A stretch of 37,134 bases of DNA from Chara braunii. Its lineage: Eukaryota > Streptophyta > Charophyceae > Charales > Characeae. Position numbers and translations under genes: made by a program. The stretch is taken from contig BFEA01000153.1 of assembly GCA_003427395.1 (NCBI GenBank), positions 557,745 to 594,878 of the forward strand. The letters are read 5' to 3'. Below, piece by piece: positions 21,425 through 32,611 of this stretch (positions are counted from its first letter, which is position 1; every line of letters begins with the position of its first letter). The notes beneath the pieces were generated by a model. That model had not been told where the DNA came from and ran no database searches. It saw only the letters and a program-made list of their open reading frames with translations.

Positions 21425-21853
21425 GGTCTGAGGTTCGACGCGTTAGTCAACGAGTGGGAGTATAATGGTGTCCGCAAAGAACACATCCACAAGCGCCGGG
21501 CCATCTGCCCCCGGGGAGGGACGACATCTTTAGCAATCTACTCCTCCGTGTTTCCATACAAGGGATGCACAATGGTTTTTGTACTTCGTTGTTCAGGGGA
21601 ACCTTGTTGGGCAGCTGTTTTCATGCGACCCACTTGCGTTCCAGACGCTGAGGGAGCGGACAACGTTCTTCCTCTCCGTACCATCGTCTCGTTCTTTAAG
21701 ATTTATTGAGGCTTGCTCAAGCTGCACACTAACGTCTTGTACGACCAGTGCAGACTGCCTTACAGAGGTGTTAAGGGTGTGATAGTGCCCATTAAGAGTT
21801 TTGCGGGGTACGGCTCGAACATGCCGTTGTGCCGTCACTTCAAAGGGCTTTAA
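21425..21853 (+). pseudogene. possible coding remnant 5' of the ParB/methylase gene
   Basis: A plus-strand frame open from 21425 to 21853 except for one TGA (21707-21709), starting just after the last palindrome of the array. It includes LRFDALVNEWEYNGVRKEH, VFPYKGCTMVFVLRC, LYDQCRLPYRGVKG and VPIKSFAGYGSNMPLC. Composition looks protein-like, but I recognise no family. It could be a first exon of the downstream gene or a separate relic. Between 21854 and 22252 I see no convincing coding frame. Confidence 0.35.
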
Positions 21854-22252
21854 GATGGCTACAGCAAGCGTCTTCCACCGCCAGTGGAATATCTTGATCT
21901 CTCGCTAATGGTGCCAAAAGAACGTCTGGTTCTTCCGCGAGAATATGTTTTCCGGCTTCTGCCAGCCCATGAGGGGTCGTCCGACTTGGCTCAAGAAACC
22001 CCTGAGATGCCAGTGGGGCACGGGAGTGCGATTCACGACGTCGGGGGTCAGCGCAAGGGGCACACGCGCAGCATTCAGACGCAGGTCGGCCCGAATGCTC
22101 CTGGGAAAACGTTTGACTTGCATTCTCCAGATGCAGGGACTCCGAAAATCCTCAAGGTCTTCTGCCAGGGCGACACATATTCGCTCCGAGATAGGACGAG
22201 AAAAGAATCCGGCAGATAGGCGCAAGAGGTTGGAGGGAACGAGGCTGAAGGG

Positions 22253-25200
22253 ATGGATGCAGTCCGCGACAACTATGGCGGGGAGCTGACTTCTTCGGAA
22301 AAGAAGCGCGAGCAACAGAGGATGGTGCGAGAAGAGGTGGCGGAAGAAACCCGCCGCATGAAGAGGATGAAAGGACACTCGGAGCCGATGATTGGCGGGG
22401 ATGAAGGTGACGTAGGAGAACATGCCTCGGGAAAGAGGACGCCATGGATGCGTAGCGGACAAGAACAAGGAGTCGAAAAGAGGCTTTCGAAGGAAGAGGG
22501 TGCAACGGCAAGTAAGAAAGCGAGGAGGCCCAACGGTTTGACCATCCGCGAAGGACAAGCTATGGGTGCAGGAGATTCAGCTCATCCAGGTGTTGCCGCC
22601 ACGAGAGAACCTTCGGAGAAATCCAAAAGGAAACTGGCAGCTGAAGAATGCGATGGCCAGAAAAAACCTCGGAGGAGGAAGACTGCTGAGGTGTCTAGCG
22701 TTGGCGAACGGGCTGTCAGTACGCAGTATGGCGAAGTGGCAGCGTTCTGGCTCGAATCAGGTGGAACGATGATGGTGAGATCGTGGAGAAGGAGCTCCCC
22801 GTTCAACTGGTCATCGACCCGGGGAAGGTCTGCGACATCGCCCCGTGGGAAAGATATTACAACCACCGCAGTCTCAGTCGCGATGGTGTGGAGAACATCA
22901 AGGAACCGATGCTAAGGCAGTTCCACGAGGAAAAGGAAAAAATCCGAATGAAAAACCCTTAGGTTCTGGCACCCATCTACAAGCCGGTAGCGCATAGGCC
23001 AGAGAAAGCTGAGAGGGTTTACAAAGATGTTTTCAAGCCAGAGGACAAGGACAAGTACTTCTATTACCCTGTCAACGGATAACACACCGTGACTGCTGTG
23101 AAGGAGTTGGACGGTAAGCCGATATTTGAATTGTGGAAGATGCACTCGTGGCCGGCGAGAGTCGTCTGGTTCTCCGCGAAGACTTCGAGGGGTATTTGCA
23201 GGTCAGTCTCACTGAGAACACAAGACACAAGATGTCTAAGCAGCGTGCACAGAAGACCGCTTTCGAGGACATGCGGGAGGCATGGGAGAATCAAGGAAGG
23301 TCGGTGGCCATTCAAGGGAACCCTTCCAGTAAGGAGGCCGAAAAACAAGCGTTTTTCGAGTTCCAGAAGCTGCTTTTGGGAAAGAGTCCGAACGGGGCAC
23401 ACTGGACGATGGCAAGCAAAGTGACAACGTTCGCCGGCAAGGAGCACATCGCTGCCATTTGCAATGCATTGAGGCAGTGGATGCCGCTCGTGACGGCCGG
23501 TGATGACGTTTTCGGCAAAGGCATGGAGTTCTATGAGAAATGGGCCGAGGGGAAGTTGTTGGGCGGCGATGGGAAAACGCCCATGTCGAAGCCGGTGAAA
23601 TACATTCCAGACAAATCTTTTGGTCTTCAAGCAATTCCGGAAATGGCCTCGAAAGGGGCGGCTGGTGAAACGAAGATGGGGTGGCTGGTCCGGGTCACGC
23701 CGCGGATGACAAGTTCTTCGTCGTCGTGAGAGAGCCAGACATGTTCTGTTGGCAGTGTCTAGCCGACATGACCGATGCCCAAAAACTGTCGATCCTTGAC
23801 GACATTCTCGCACTTAGGGAAGTGTTTGTGCAATCGACGAGCGAACATCCGAAACCTCAACATAAGCCTGGAATTAAAGACATGGTCGCGACAAGGAAAG
23901 TGGACCACATGATGGTCCGCATGTTTCACTACATCTTGTTCCTTGAAACGGAGGAGGACGCAGAGGTTTGGCGCTACGGGAGCCTTTTTTTCCGGACCGA
24001 GGGGCACCTTCTGGCGGAGTTCGGGCCACAGGGCCTCACGAACCAGGTGTGGGTCGAACTGCGAAAGCATTTCCAGGGCGCGGTGGAGTACGTAAACACT
24101 TGCAAACATATTCTTCCGCACGAGAAGGACTCCCTCGGCGACACGAAGATAATATACGAGGATGACAGGTTCCCTAAATCTTTCGAAAAGTCTGTCCGTT
24201 CCATCTTACGACGGACGGAAGAAGAAGTTCGAGACCCGATCAGGGTCAGCGGGGATTTGAGGCACATCAAATGGCACAAGCTCAACCGAGTGACCAACCT
24301 TATTCCTTTTAGTTGCTTGCCTTCCCAAGCCCACAGTCATCTCACTGAGATCCGCGAGATTGTGCGGCATTACGTGTGCAACCTATACGTTCTCGATTTG
24401 TGTGATCCCACACTCCTCTCAGACTGGCGAGGAGACGATTTCGCCTCCTTGCAACGCGTTCTCTCAACTCTGTCGCCAACGCACTGGGCACTTGTGGTCT
24501 TCTTCCCCTCTCATTGGGAGCTCAGTTTCTTGAAAGGCATGGTCAAGTTTAGCATCCATCACGTCAGGACAGGGAAGTGGGTGTGCCATGCACAAAGGCA
24601 GGCCACTATCCGGGAAAACAACATCATGCTAGTTGAGGAGTGTGATCGCATGTACGTGATTTTCAATGGCGAGAACCTGGCAGACAACACAGTCGAAGTT
24701 TTCCCGGCCTGTAGCCCGACAAAGGTTCCCCATGCTCATGGTCCAAGTCCGGCCAAACACGCGGTGGCGGCCCGCTCGAAAGCTGTTTGTTCGTTAGACC
24801 CATCAGGACAGGCTGTGGTGTGTTTCGACGTGGCGGACGAGGACAAGTTCCCTCGTAGCCAGTGGGAGGACGCAGCGTGACAAGTGTTCGTGGACCTGCT
24901 TACGGGGACAGGGAGCGGAACCCGTGCCATCTAATTGGTCTAATCGAAAACTTTTGCAGAGTTGGGCAAACTGTTTTTTTTTTTGGGAAGGCGCGGGCGT
25001 CTGTCATGTGGGATCTCCTGCGCAACGGTCGGAACGTCGTCATGTTGGAGGACGAGACGAACATGATCGATTACCTTAACGAGTTCGTGAAGACACGCGT
25101 GGCAGAGCCTCGCATTAATTGCTCTCTTGTCCAGACCACCGGCGAACGGAACTGGGATCCCAAATGTGACATATATTGGAAATTGTCGGGGAACAAAAGT

Positions 25201-26372
25201 ACGAAAATTTGGGACTTCCTTTTCCAACCCGGACAGCCTGCTCATACCGACCTCGAATACAATCGACGGAGAAACCTGATGTTCGGTGTGCTGAATGGGT
25301 ACCGCGATGCACCCAGAGAGTCTGTCTCGAATTTCCTGAGAAAGCTGGAGCACGTTTTCTTCTTGATGGCCGAACTGCTCACCCTCGAAAACTACAAGGC
25401 GCAGTTTGATAAGGAGGACCCTTTCGACGCTGAAGACATGGAGGAGCTGAGTGACTCCGAAACCTTCGATTTCGAGTCCATGACACGTCCCCGGGTGGTT
25501 CGACAGGTTGCTGATGAAGGGGAAGGTGGTCCTCAGAGATATAGCACGTCCCCTGCCGGTTTGAAGCGTGCGTTTGGGCGCAAAAGAGTCGACAATCAAT
25601 CGTCTGATGACGGGGAGGAAGAGAGAGACTATGATTACGAACCTTGTGACAAGCTCCCTGGGGACCATGATACCTGGGAAAATGATAGGCTCTTCTTCTT
25701 CGGCAAGCATCACCGGTTTACACCGGAGGATGTATAGGGACAGAATGTCGTCTGGCACCCGAGGATATTCCAACCTGCTGTAAAGAATGGAAAGTGGGTC
25801 ATGGCAATGAAGGAAGCCGATGGCAAGTGGAGTGGCATGAACAGACAGGGAGCGGGTCCATTTAAGAAAAGGCGAGAGATGCTCTGGTGGAGCATTTGAG
25901 TCTTATGAACCCCGAAAGGAGCTTCTCTGACGTCACTGCGTATGTAGGCTAGAAACTCCACGAGCTATACGATGACAATATGTTGGAGTTTCGAGCGCCT
26001 TTCTACACACTCGAAACGGCACCGTCTTGTGGCATTGACTGGCGCATGCCACGACCTCCGTCGGGCGGTCAGCATCTTGGAAGGGGCGGAGGAGGAGATG
26101 AAGGAGACGGTGGAGGTGACGAAGGAGACGGCTCACAATTTGCCGGAAAGGGGTCGGGCGAAACATCGCCGGGAGAAAAGGCGCTCGACGGAAAGGGGTT
26201 AGGCGGAAAGGGGTCGGGTGGAAAGGGGTCGGCTGGAAAGGTGTCGGGCGGGAATGGGTCGGGTGGAAAACGTAAAACGTCCGGGAGTCCCCAGTATAGG
26301 GAAACCCATTGCGTAGGGAGTCTAGATTCCGACATGCGAGACATGGCCACCCTCAGGTCAAATCAAGTGTGA
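22253..26372 (+). pseudogene. ParB/DGQHR-like and DNA methyltransferase-like protein, broken
   Basis: A protein of about 1370 residues can be followed through four frameshifts (near 23175, 23690, 24940 and 25905) and stops at 22960 (TAG), 23080 (TAA), 24878 (TGA), 24932 (TAA), 25735 (TAG), 25897 (TGA) and 25950 (TAG). Charged N-terminus; then WERYYNHRSLSRDGVENIK and YFYYPVNG-stop-HTVTAVKEL (23080), a ParB/DGQHR-like pattern with the Gln codon now TAA. Next HTMASK-type conserved region with QWMPLVTAGDDVFGKGMEFY. Then LDLCDPTLLSDW (Asp-Pro at 24404, place of a DPPY motif) and VDLLTGTGSGTRA (24890-24928, SAM motif I), VFFFGKA and GRNVVMLE: the permuted beta-class methylase order. The tail is acidic, ending in Gly-Lys repeats. 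The final TGA (26370-26372) lies inside a palindrome. Confidence 0.6.
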
Positions 26373-26386
26373 GTAGATTCGCACTT
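26365..26386. repeat. 22-bp palindrome containing a stop codon
   Basis: Arms AAGTGTGAGT and ATTCGCACTT, centre AG; all 10 pair, two as G-T. TGA 26370-26372 ends the open frame of the ParB/methylase gene. Confidence 0.85.
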
Positions 26387-26634
26387 GTCTGAGAGGACTT
26401 TGTTTCCCGATGCTGAGGAGAGTCCGTCGCTCCGTGCGCAACAAAGGTCTCCTGTGCACAACACCTTGCTCCTGGAAGAGGGCGAACGTCTGCAGCATAC
26501 AGCAGCATCTCCTGAGCGACGAAAGCATTCCTTGATAGGAACTGCGTCTTCGTTTTGCCTGGAGGGTGGGATGCCTGCATTGCGAAGGATCGAAGGTGCG
26601 ACAATCAGTTCCCTCAGCTTGGGCGAGCGCCACA

Positions 26635-26656
26635 AACTCCGAATAGATTCGGAGTT
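26635..26656. repeat. 22-bp perfect palindrome with compensated arms
   Basis: Arms AACTCCGAAT and ATTCGGAGTT, centre AG; 10 of 10 Watson-Crick pairs. Relative to the usual arms, positions 3 and 5 changed G to C and their partners changed C to G. It is 70 bp upstream of the next open frame (26727). Confidence 0.9.
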
Positions 26657-27365
26657 GCTCACGTCGCCCTAGAGGCCTTCCGCCAGAAGTGCTCCTCACG
26701 CTACAGTTCCGCGGGACCAAGAACATGTGACGTCCTATCCCTCGCATCTTCAGTTGGTCACAAGGTTCCCCTGCTTACCTCCGTTCTCATATGTTGAGAC
26801 TCGAGACTGGCGGTCTCGCGACGTGCTGGAGGGGCCCGATGCAGGAGTGTTGGAGACCGGGGGTGGCGAGTACGAGTGTCATGCTTCAGAGGGTGTACCA
26901 GTCGACGTTGACAGCAAGAGTACATCGACTACTGGGGAAGAGGAGCGATGTCTGGGAGCGCATGCTGTACAGTGGGAAGAGGAGACTCGACACTGGCAGT
27001 CTTGCAAAGTATTGGAGACCGGGGGTAGCGAGTATGAACGTCGTGCTTCGGAGGGCACGTCCGTGGACACTGACAGCAAGAGTACAACAGCTCCGGGGGA
27101 AACACATGCTCTGCAGCGGGAAGAGGAGACTCAACACTGGTTGGCTAGCGAAGTCGTGAAGGGGTTCGACGCAGGAGTGCTGGTGATCGGGACGTCCAAA
27201 GAGGTTCTGCACAGTCGTTCGGCTGCAGCCATGACGCAAGAGTGTGTCGTTAATGGAGGTCAGTGGACGTTCGTGGAAGCTCGCCTTCTTGGCGATGAGG
27301 AAGGCAAAGAAGAACCCGCGGTGGAATCTCGGGTTCATGGCGATGAGAAAGGCTGAGAACCTATA

Positions 27366-27815
27366 GTGGAAGGCGGTGAGGTGACGGTTGGCATCCAGAT
27401 GGATCCACAACGGAAAGATGATGATTCTTCGCCCACCCGTTGCGGTGAAGAACAGGGTGATCGAGCGTCTGTACTCAGTACCGGTCGGGAAATGGTACTT
27501 CATGAAGCCATCGAGTTGGGTAAGGACTCGACTGCCAGCGAGCTGGTTAGCGACTCAGGCGTGGCCGAGGTACAGAACGTCGAATCCTCCGTGGAAGGCG
27601 GTGAGGTGACCGTCAGCATCAAGATGGGTCAAGAGCGAAAAAATCATGATTCTCCGTCCACCCATTGCCGTGAAGAACAGGGTGATCGAGCGTCTGTCCT
27701 CTGTACCGGTCGAGAAATGGTGCTTCTTAAAGCCATCGAGTTGCGTAGCAACTCAGCTGCCACCGAGCTGGTTAGCGACATAGCCGTGGCCGAGGTGCAA
27801 AACGTCGAATCCTCC
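27366..27815 (+). repeat. two in-frame 225-bp (75-codon) coding repeats
   Basis: Repeat starts at 27366 and 27591, with a third truncated start at 27816. Each copy encodes a segment from EGGEVTV through EEQGDRASVL and GREMVL to VAEVQNVESS. The length is preserved in codon multiples, so the repeats expanded while the gene was coding. Confidence 0.85.
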
Positions 27816-27876
27816 GTGGACGTTGGCGCAGTGGCGCGACAGGAGGGCGATTTCCCTCAAAGGGCTCCCGAGCACG

Positions 27877-28019
27877 GTAAGATTTGTGAATAGTAGCACT
27901 CGCATATCTGTCACTAGCCAACTCTGTGTTCGTCTAAATTGATGTGATGAGGGCATGTACCTATTACTACTTGTTAAAAAAAAGCTTGTAGGTTGTGGGT
28001 TGTTTTCTATGTTTTACAG
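27877..28019 (+). other. spliceosomal intron, 143 nt
   Basis: Donor CACG|GTAAGATTTG and acceptor TTTTCTATGTTTTACAG|GTG with a T-rich tract. Removing it joins two different frames and skips the stop at 27891-27893. Confidence 0.7.
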
Positions 28020-29237
28020 GTGTGAGGCTGTCAATGTCCATGCCCATGAAGCCTTTAAAAGTTGTGCGCGAGAAATGTCTTTCAGGAAGGTCATTGGCCG
28101 CTTTATCGAAAAAGTCATTAAGTGGTGGGTTGTTTAAAAGGGTCCAGATCCCTCGCCTTTCCCAGAGAGTTGTCAGGGTTCGGAAGACTTGTGGAATAGA
28201 TAAGGAGGAAGCTTTGCGGAAACATTTGGCGGCGTCTATTGAAAGCGTTACTGCTTTGTCTGATGGGTCTGATGACGATGCCAAATGAGGTGTCTTGAAA
28301 GACCCGTATCCTAAGTACATCGCCAAGGACACATTCAAAAATCGGGGATACAACGTTTCTAGAAAAAATGGCAGATAGTTCTTAGTCATTCCGCCCCTGT
28401 GATTTTGGTCACTCCTCATACTTGTTCGTGGGTGTTTGTGCAGCAGAGGCTACATCATGTTTTCACGTTTCCTTGCCTACTGAGGAGCTTAGCGCTACAG
28501 ACTTGAGAATGTTGCAGGACGTCTGCGGAGATTTCAGCAACGTCGACGAGGTGGTTTCCTCGGTTCGCAAAGGGGCCAGTTCAATTCCGTTAACCAGAAA
28601 AAGTCTTCAAACTCTTGTCCAGGGGGGATGGCTTTCCGACGAGGTGGTGGAGTCGTACTTGGCCTTGCTTGGCAACGCTGCGTTGTCTGGGTGTCCCTCT
28701 CTTTACATTTTCAGTCCCTTTTCTATACCACGCTCGTCGGTGGCGGCGATCGACATAAAAGGGTTGCGAGATGGACAAAAAATGTCAATATTTTCTCGTA
28801 CGACATGATCTTGGTTCCTGTCCATAGAAATCGAGTGCATTGGACCCTATTGTGTGCCCGAGAACAACGCCTGGAGTACTACGGCTCCCTCCTACAAGAC
28901 GATGGCGGTTTTTCTTCCGATGCACTTGCGAACTTCGCGGAATACCTCCATGACGAAGCAGTTTGTCGATATGGTCAAAAAAACAAACTGGATCTCCCGG
29001 CGCCCGAGGTGGTTGCTCATGGTGTCCCTCAACAGTCGGACGGGTCGAGCTGCAGTGTTTTCATGCTCGCCTTCGCTTCTTTTCTTGCACACGGGCATCC
29101 GCCACCATTTCCGATAGCCCGAAACGACATTCAAAATATAAGATTGAGGATTGCGGTGCACACCATACTCCAAGGCTCGGAATAACACCCCTGTTTTTGA
29201 AGTACGCGAAGTTTTATATTTGAAAGGCCATAAGCAG

Positions 29238-29265
29238 AAGTGCGAATCTATTCGCATTCGCACTT
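29238..29265. repeat. palindrome with 6-nt duplication in the right arm
   Basis: Left arm AAGTGCGAAT, centre CT, then ATTCGCA followed by a second TTCGCACTT. The TTCGCA word is doubled, so either right half can pair with the left arm. It is 52 bp downstream of the Ulp1 stop. Confidence 0.8.
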
Positions 29266-29339
29266 GGTCTAGCAGTCGGCAGGTTCGAGCTGTGATGTTG
29301 TTTTGATGAGGTAGCGGATTGCAGTGGACGTTTTGATCA

Positions 29340-29735
29340 AGTAAACGGTTAGGTGTCGATGTGAATATCCCAGCCTTGTGCTGCAACATTTTTTGAAGGG
29401 TTCTTTATAACGAGGAACCTGTCAACTTTACTTGTTGGACTTTGAGCAGGGCCGTGCTGCCTTTATTTGTTTTTAGGTTGTTCTCATTCCTTGCCACACA
29501 GCTAGAGGGTTGCAGCGGACGCTTAGGTGAAGTAGACGCTTAGATGTCGATGTAAATATCTCGTCCACATGGTGCAGTATCCTTTAAGTAGACGCTTAGA
29601 TATCGGATGTGAATATCCCAGCTTTGTGGTGCCTTTGTTTGTTTTCAGGTTCTTCTCCTTATGTCCTCTCGATCGAGGCAGCGCCGTGCTGCCTTTATTC
29701 GTTTCTAGGTTGTGCTCCTGTGTTACTCATGGGAC
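29340..29735 (+). repeat. degenerate tandem repeat, about 231-bp period
   Basis: CCGTGCTGCCTTTATT at about 29453 and 29683; ATGTGAATATCCCAGC at about 29359 and 29609, with a third related unit near 29545. No gene visible in 29270-30060. A 14-C run is at 29902-29915. Confidence 0.65.
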
Positions 29736-30061
29736 ATCTTCATCCTCGTGTTGACATTCTTTACACTTATGCTCGTAGGACTCGATACTCTGGTTTATTC
29801 AGCAAAATGTTGGTAAAAATACCAATGATTTTTTTTTGTCGCTACATTGTTTCGTGCTTATCTATTTCTTAAGCGAGATTGTGTGGTGTGAAAACCCCAT
29901 TCCCCCCCCCCCCCCGACCACCCACCTTTCACATATTTTGGCTCACCCCTGTTCTGCACGCACCGCCCTGTTTTACAGTTCACCCCCTCTCCTGTGTCCA
30001 GCTCCCCGCAACTACCATCCTTCTTCTCTCCACTGAATGCTGACTGTTCGTTCCATATAAC

Positions 30062-30083
30062 AATTGTGAATTTATTCTCAATT
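30062..30083. repeat. 22-bp quasi-palindrome with T-A third pair
   Basis: Arms AATTGTGAAT and ATTCTCAATT, centre TT; 9 of 10 pair. Diverged from consensus but still self-complementary. Confidence 0.6.
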
Positions 30084-30226
30084 CGGAAACCAATTATCGC
30101 TTGAATGTATGCGTGCTTGAGGTTGTTTTACAGACTCCAGAAAATTCGGCGGTGCACTAAATGATTGCCAATTTTGTTATGCATCTCGTACTCTCCACTG
30201 AAAGCTGACTGTTGTTTCCTTATGAC

Positions 30227-30248
30227 AAATGCGAACATATTCGCACTT
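30227..30248. repeat. 22-bp quasi-palindrome
   Basis: Arms AAATGCGAAC and ATTCGCACTT, centre AT; 8 of 10 pair. Confidence 0.65.
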
Positions 30249-30564
30249 TGGATGTCATACATTTGTGATAAAATCGTTCATGTCTACAAATTTTCAAAAT
30301 GATTACCTTTTGCGTTGTAAACAGAAAATTGTTCATAACTGCGAGTTCGGAAAAATGATCATGAATTGTGCTATCGCCAGAATGTATGTGTGCTTGACTT
30401 TGTTTGTCGCTGAAGGTTCGATATGAGGCGTTCGCCAAAATGGATGATTGGCTAAAATTGTTACCTTCAGTGTTGTCACTGGAAGACTAATCATTTATAC
30501 AAGTTCGCAAACAAAATGACAATTTATTTAAAGGTCTTTTGTCTTATCGAAAAAACAAGGTTGT

Positions 30565-30662
30565 TGGATCGGACTTCCAGGACCCCTCTGACCGTCCGGG
30601 ATGTCCGACCGGACAGGGGTTGTCCGACCTAGCGCAAAAAAAAAAAAAAAAAAAAAAAAAAA
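30565..30662 (+). mobile_element. possible short retroposon 3' end with poly-A tail
   Basis: A GC-rich stretch with repeated GTCCGACC/GTCCGG words runs directly into 27 A (30636-30662) in otherwise AT-rich DNA. This is the look of a SINE or processed-transcript 3' end. A related CGTCCGGGGGAGA doublet is at 30842-30868. I found no internal polymerase III boxes or target duplication. Confidence 0.3.
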
Positions 30663-31541
30663 TCTCTGAAACATCTGAAAAATATATATGTTATGTAACA
30701 TAACAGTACAAGCAACTTTTGCTTTGGAGTCATGTTCAAATTCGTATTCAATCAATTCGCATTCAATACAAACATTTGTTTTCTACGAAAAAATATATAT
30801 ATATATTTTCCGGACAACGGGGTTACCATACGTAAGATGAGACGTCCGGGGGAGACGTCCGGGGGAGATGACCGACCCCTGGACTATTCGTAACCTAGTG
30901 AAAAACTGGATAAATCGAGAAAAGATTGTCATTTCAATCATGTCTTGCCGAATGTGAAATTGACTCCTCCATTTTGGAAAGTTTGACATACCAAAAGTGC
31001 TTCCTTCTAATTTTTCATATTTTTCCTTGAACGATCACGAGCAAATTAACGAAGCTTAAAATTTTTGGGATTTTCTGTGAGTTTTTCTAAGCGTGGTGGC
31101 ACTGTCAAATTGCGAGACTAGGCCCGACTTCCCATCAATTGCGGTTGAGCATGAAAGACTTCCCAACAACTGCTAACTTGCGAGACCTGAAATTCTATTA
31201 TGTTTGTGGAGTGCAAAACTCTACTCGAAACAGATCCAGGTCCAAAAGGAAGGTCTACCACAGACCCACCGAACTAGCCCCTGTGGCGGACTTCAACTTT
31301 AAAGACTGCCCAAAACCGATAACCTGCGGGAAACAAATCCACACCCATCCCGAAGAGTGCTAAAGGCAATCCCGCAGAGAGCCAACGACTATTTGACACT
31401 TTTTGAAGGTGCTCAGTCACCAAACAGATCACGACAAAACTTCAACCTCGCATCAAGGTTCCCTAAGAGTGCTTTTGGCAATCCGCACAGAGAGCCAATG
31501 ATTGTTTGGCGCTTCCTTAAGGTGTTCTGTTGAGCACTGAT

Positions 31542-31563
31542 AACTGCGATTTGATTCGTTGTT
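31542..31563. repeat. 22-bp quasi-palindrome
   Basis: Arms AACTGCGATT and ATTCGTTGTT, centre TG; 8 of 10 pair. Inside the inverted dispersed repeat. Confidence 0.55.
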
Positions 31564-31616
31564 AAACTAGTATCTGTCAATGTCTTTTCGGGTTAAAGCA
31601 AGGAGTTTGGACCTTC

Positions 31617-31624
31617 TTTCTCTC

Positions 31625-31684
<60 letters not shown>
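31617..31684 (+). repeat. (TC)n microsatellite
   Basis: About 34 TC units with one CG interruption, at the edge of the inverted dispersed repeat; counterpart of the GA tract at 2685-2714. Confidence 0.95.
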
Positions 31685-31686
<2 letters not shown>

Positions 31687-31781
31687 GGACTCACAGGGGA
31701 GGGGATGTTTCCTGTTGTCGGAGGGAGTGGTGGTTTAAAGCGTCTCCTCACCTTTTTCGACACCTCACTGTGCGAAAGGAT

Positions 31782-31803
31782 GATTGCGAATTAATTCATA
31801 GTT
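31782..31803. repeat. 22-bp quasi-palindrome
   Basis: Arms GATTGCGAAT and ATTCATAGTT, centre TA; 9 of 10 pair including three G-T. Confidence 0.5.
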
Positions 31804-32589
31804 TAAGATTCCCTCCTCTATCTTAACTGAAAAGAATTTATGATTCGCTTAGAACGCCTCCTCACCTCTTACGACTACCCATTTTAAATTAAGAAGCAAC
31901 CTTTGTCGCACATTCACAATAACGGTCGTGTTTCCTTTACATCCATTATCGGACCATCAAAGCATCTGTAGACGTGGTCGCTTTTAGTGTTTCGCGATTT
32001 CCGACGCCTTTACGTGTCGGTAAAAGGGGTGCACAGCACCTTAAGGTATCGCCATGAGGGTTGCAAAAACTTTTAATGTGCAGTCGTCATCGTCGCTGTT
32101 GTGATTCCCGGGTCGACAACGGGTATGCCATGGGTGAGCGAATCCAGTTGCAATCTCGTACAATGCGGTGATGACAGTTAATAACCGTTGGCGTCTTTAG
32201 CGTGAGTTTTCACTCGCCTTTATGTTGCGTCGGATGCTAGACTTTGAAAATATGTAACACGTTATGCCTACGCATTGATTTTATTTCGCCCTCAACTGCC
32301 GTATTGATGGATAAAGATGCAGTGCCACCATAATTGCTAAGATTCACATTTGCGCGAGTAGGAACTGTACGATGCATCACATTTGTCAAGCTCAGTGTGG
32401 GCAACATCCTCAGAGTCTTATAAAAGGAATTTTTCCGAGTTTGGATTTGCGTCCTCCTTCAGCTTCACTGGTAGTCATTACTATCCTGCTTACAACGCCT
32501 CCTAACCTCTTCCAATGACTTTGTGTGTGGCATTTCTATCCCGCTTATAGCCCCTACTAACCTCTTCCAACGACTAACTGTGCGAAAGC

Positions 32590-32611
32590 ATTCGGGAATT
32601 AATTCATAGTT
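32590..32611. repeat. 22-bp quasi-palindrome (degenerate), rightmost member
   Basis: Arms ATTCGGGAAT and ATTCATAGTT, centre TA; 7 of 10 pair. Recognised through its duplicate at 31782. Confidence 0.4.

Larger units (their letters stand above)
26727..29185 (+). pseudogene. repeat-rich protein with C-terminal Ulp1-like (C48) protease domain
   Basis: Exon 1 (26727-27876) encodes an acidic region with imperfect ~55-residue repeats (VLETGGGEYE.HASEG) and two exact-period 75-residue repeats; one in-frame TGA at 27354-27356. A 143-nt intron (27877-28019) joins it in frame to exon 2 (GVRLSMSMPMKPLK to SDGSDDDAK). A second intron or damage lies between 28288 and 28442. The protease domain has LTRKSLQTLVQGGWLSDEVV, a frameshift near 28717, then RWTKNVNIFSYDM, VHWTLL (His 28838-28840), LEYYGS and PQQSDGSSCSVFML (Cys 29051-29053). 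In Ulp1 enzymes the Asp usually follows YY; here it is Gly (28883-28885), so this copy is likely inactive. Ulp1 relatives cleave SUMO-type conjugates or polyproteins and are common in plant transposons. Confidence 0.7.
31130..31690 (-). repeat. dispersed repeat, right copy, inverted relative to 2463-2970
   Basis: Its reverse complement carries CTTGCTTTAACCC, CAGTTATCAGTGCTCAACAG, AACACCTTAAGGAAG, GCACTCTTAGGGAA, GGTGTGGATTTG and TTTCGAGTAGAGTTT in an order largely matching the left copy. Translating the two copies in the corresponding frame gives clearly related strings, so this may be a relic of something coding. No intact ORF. Confidence 0.75.
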
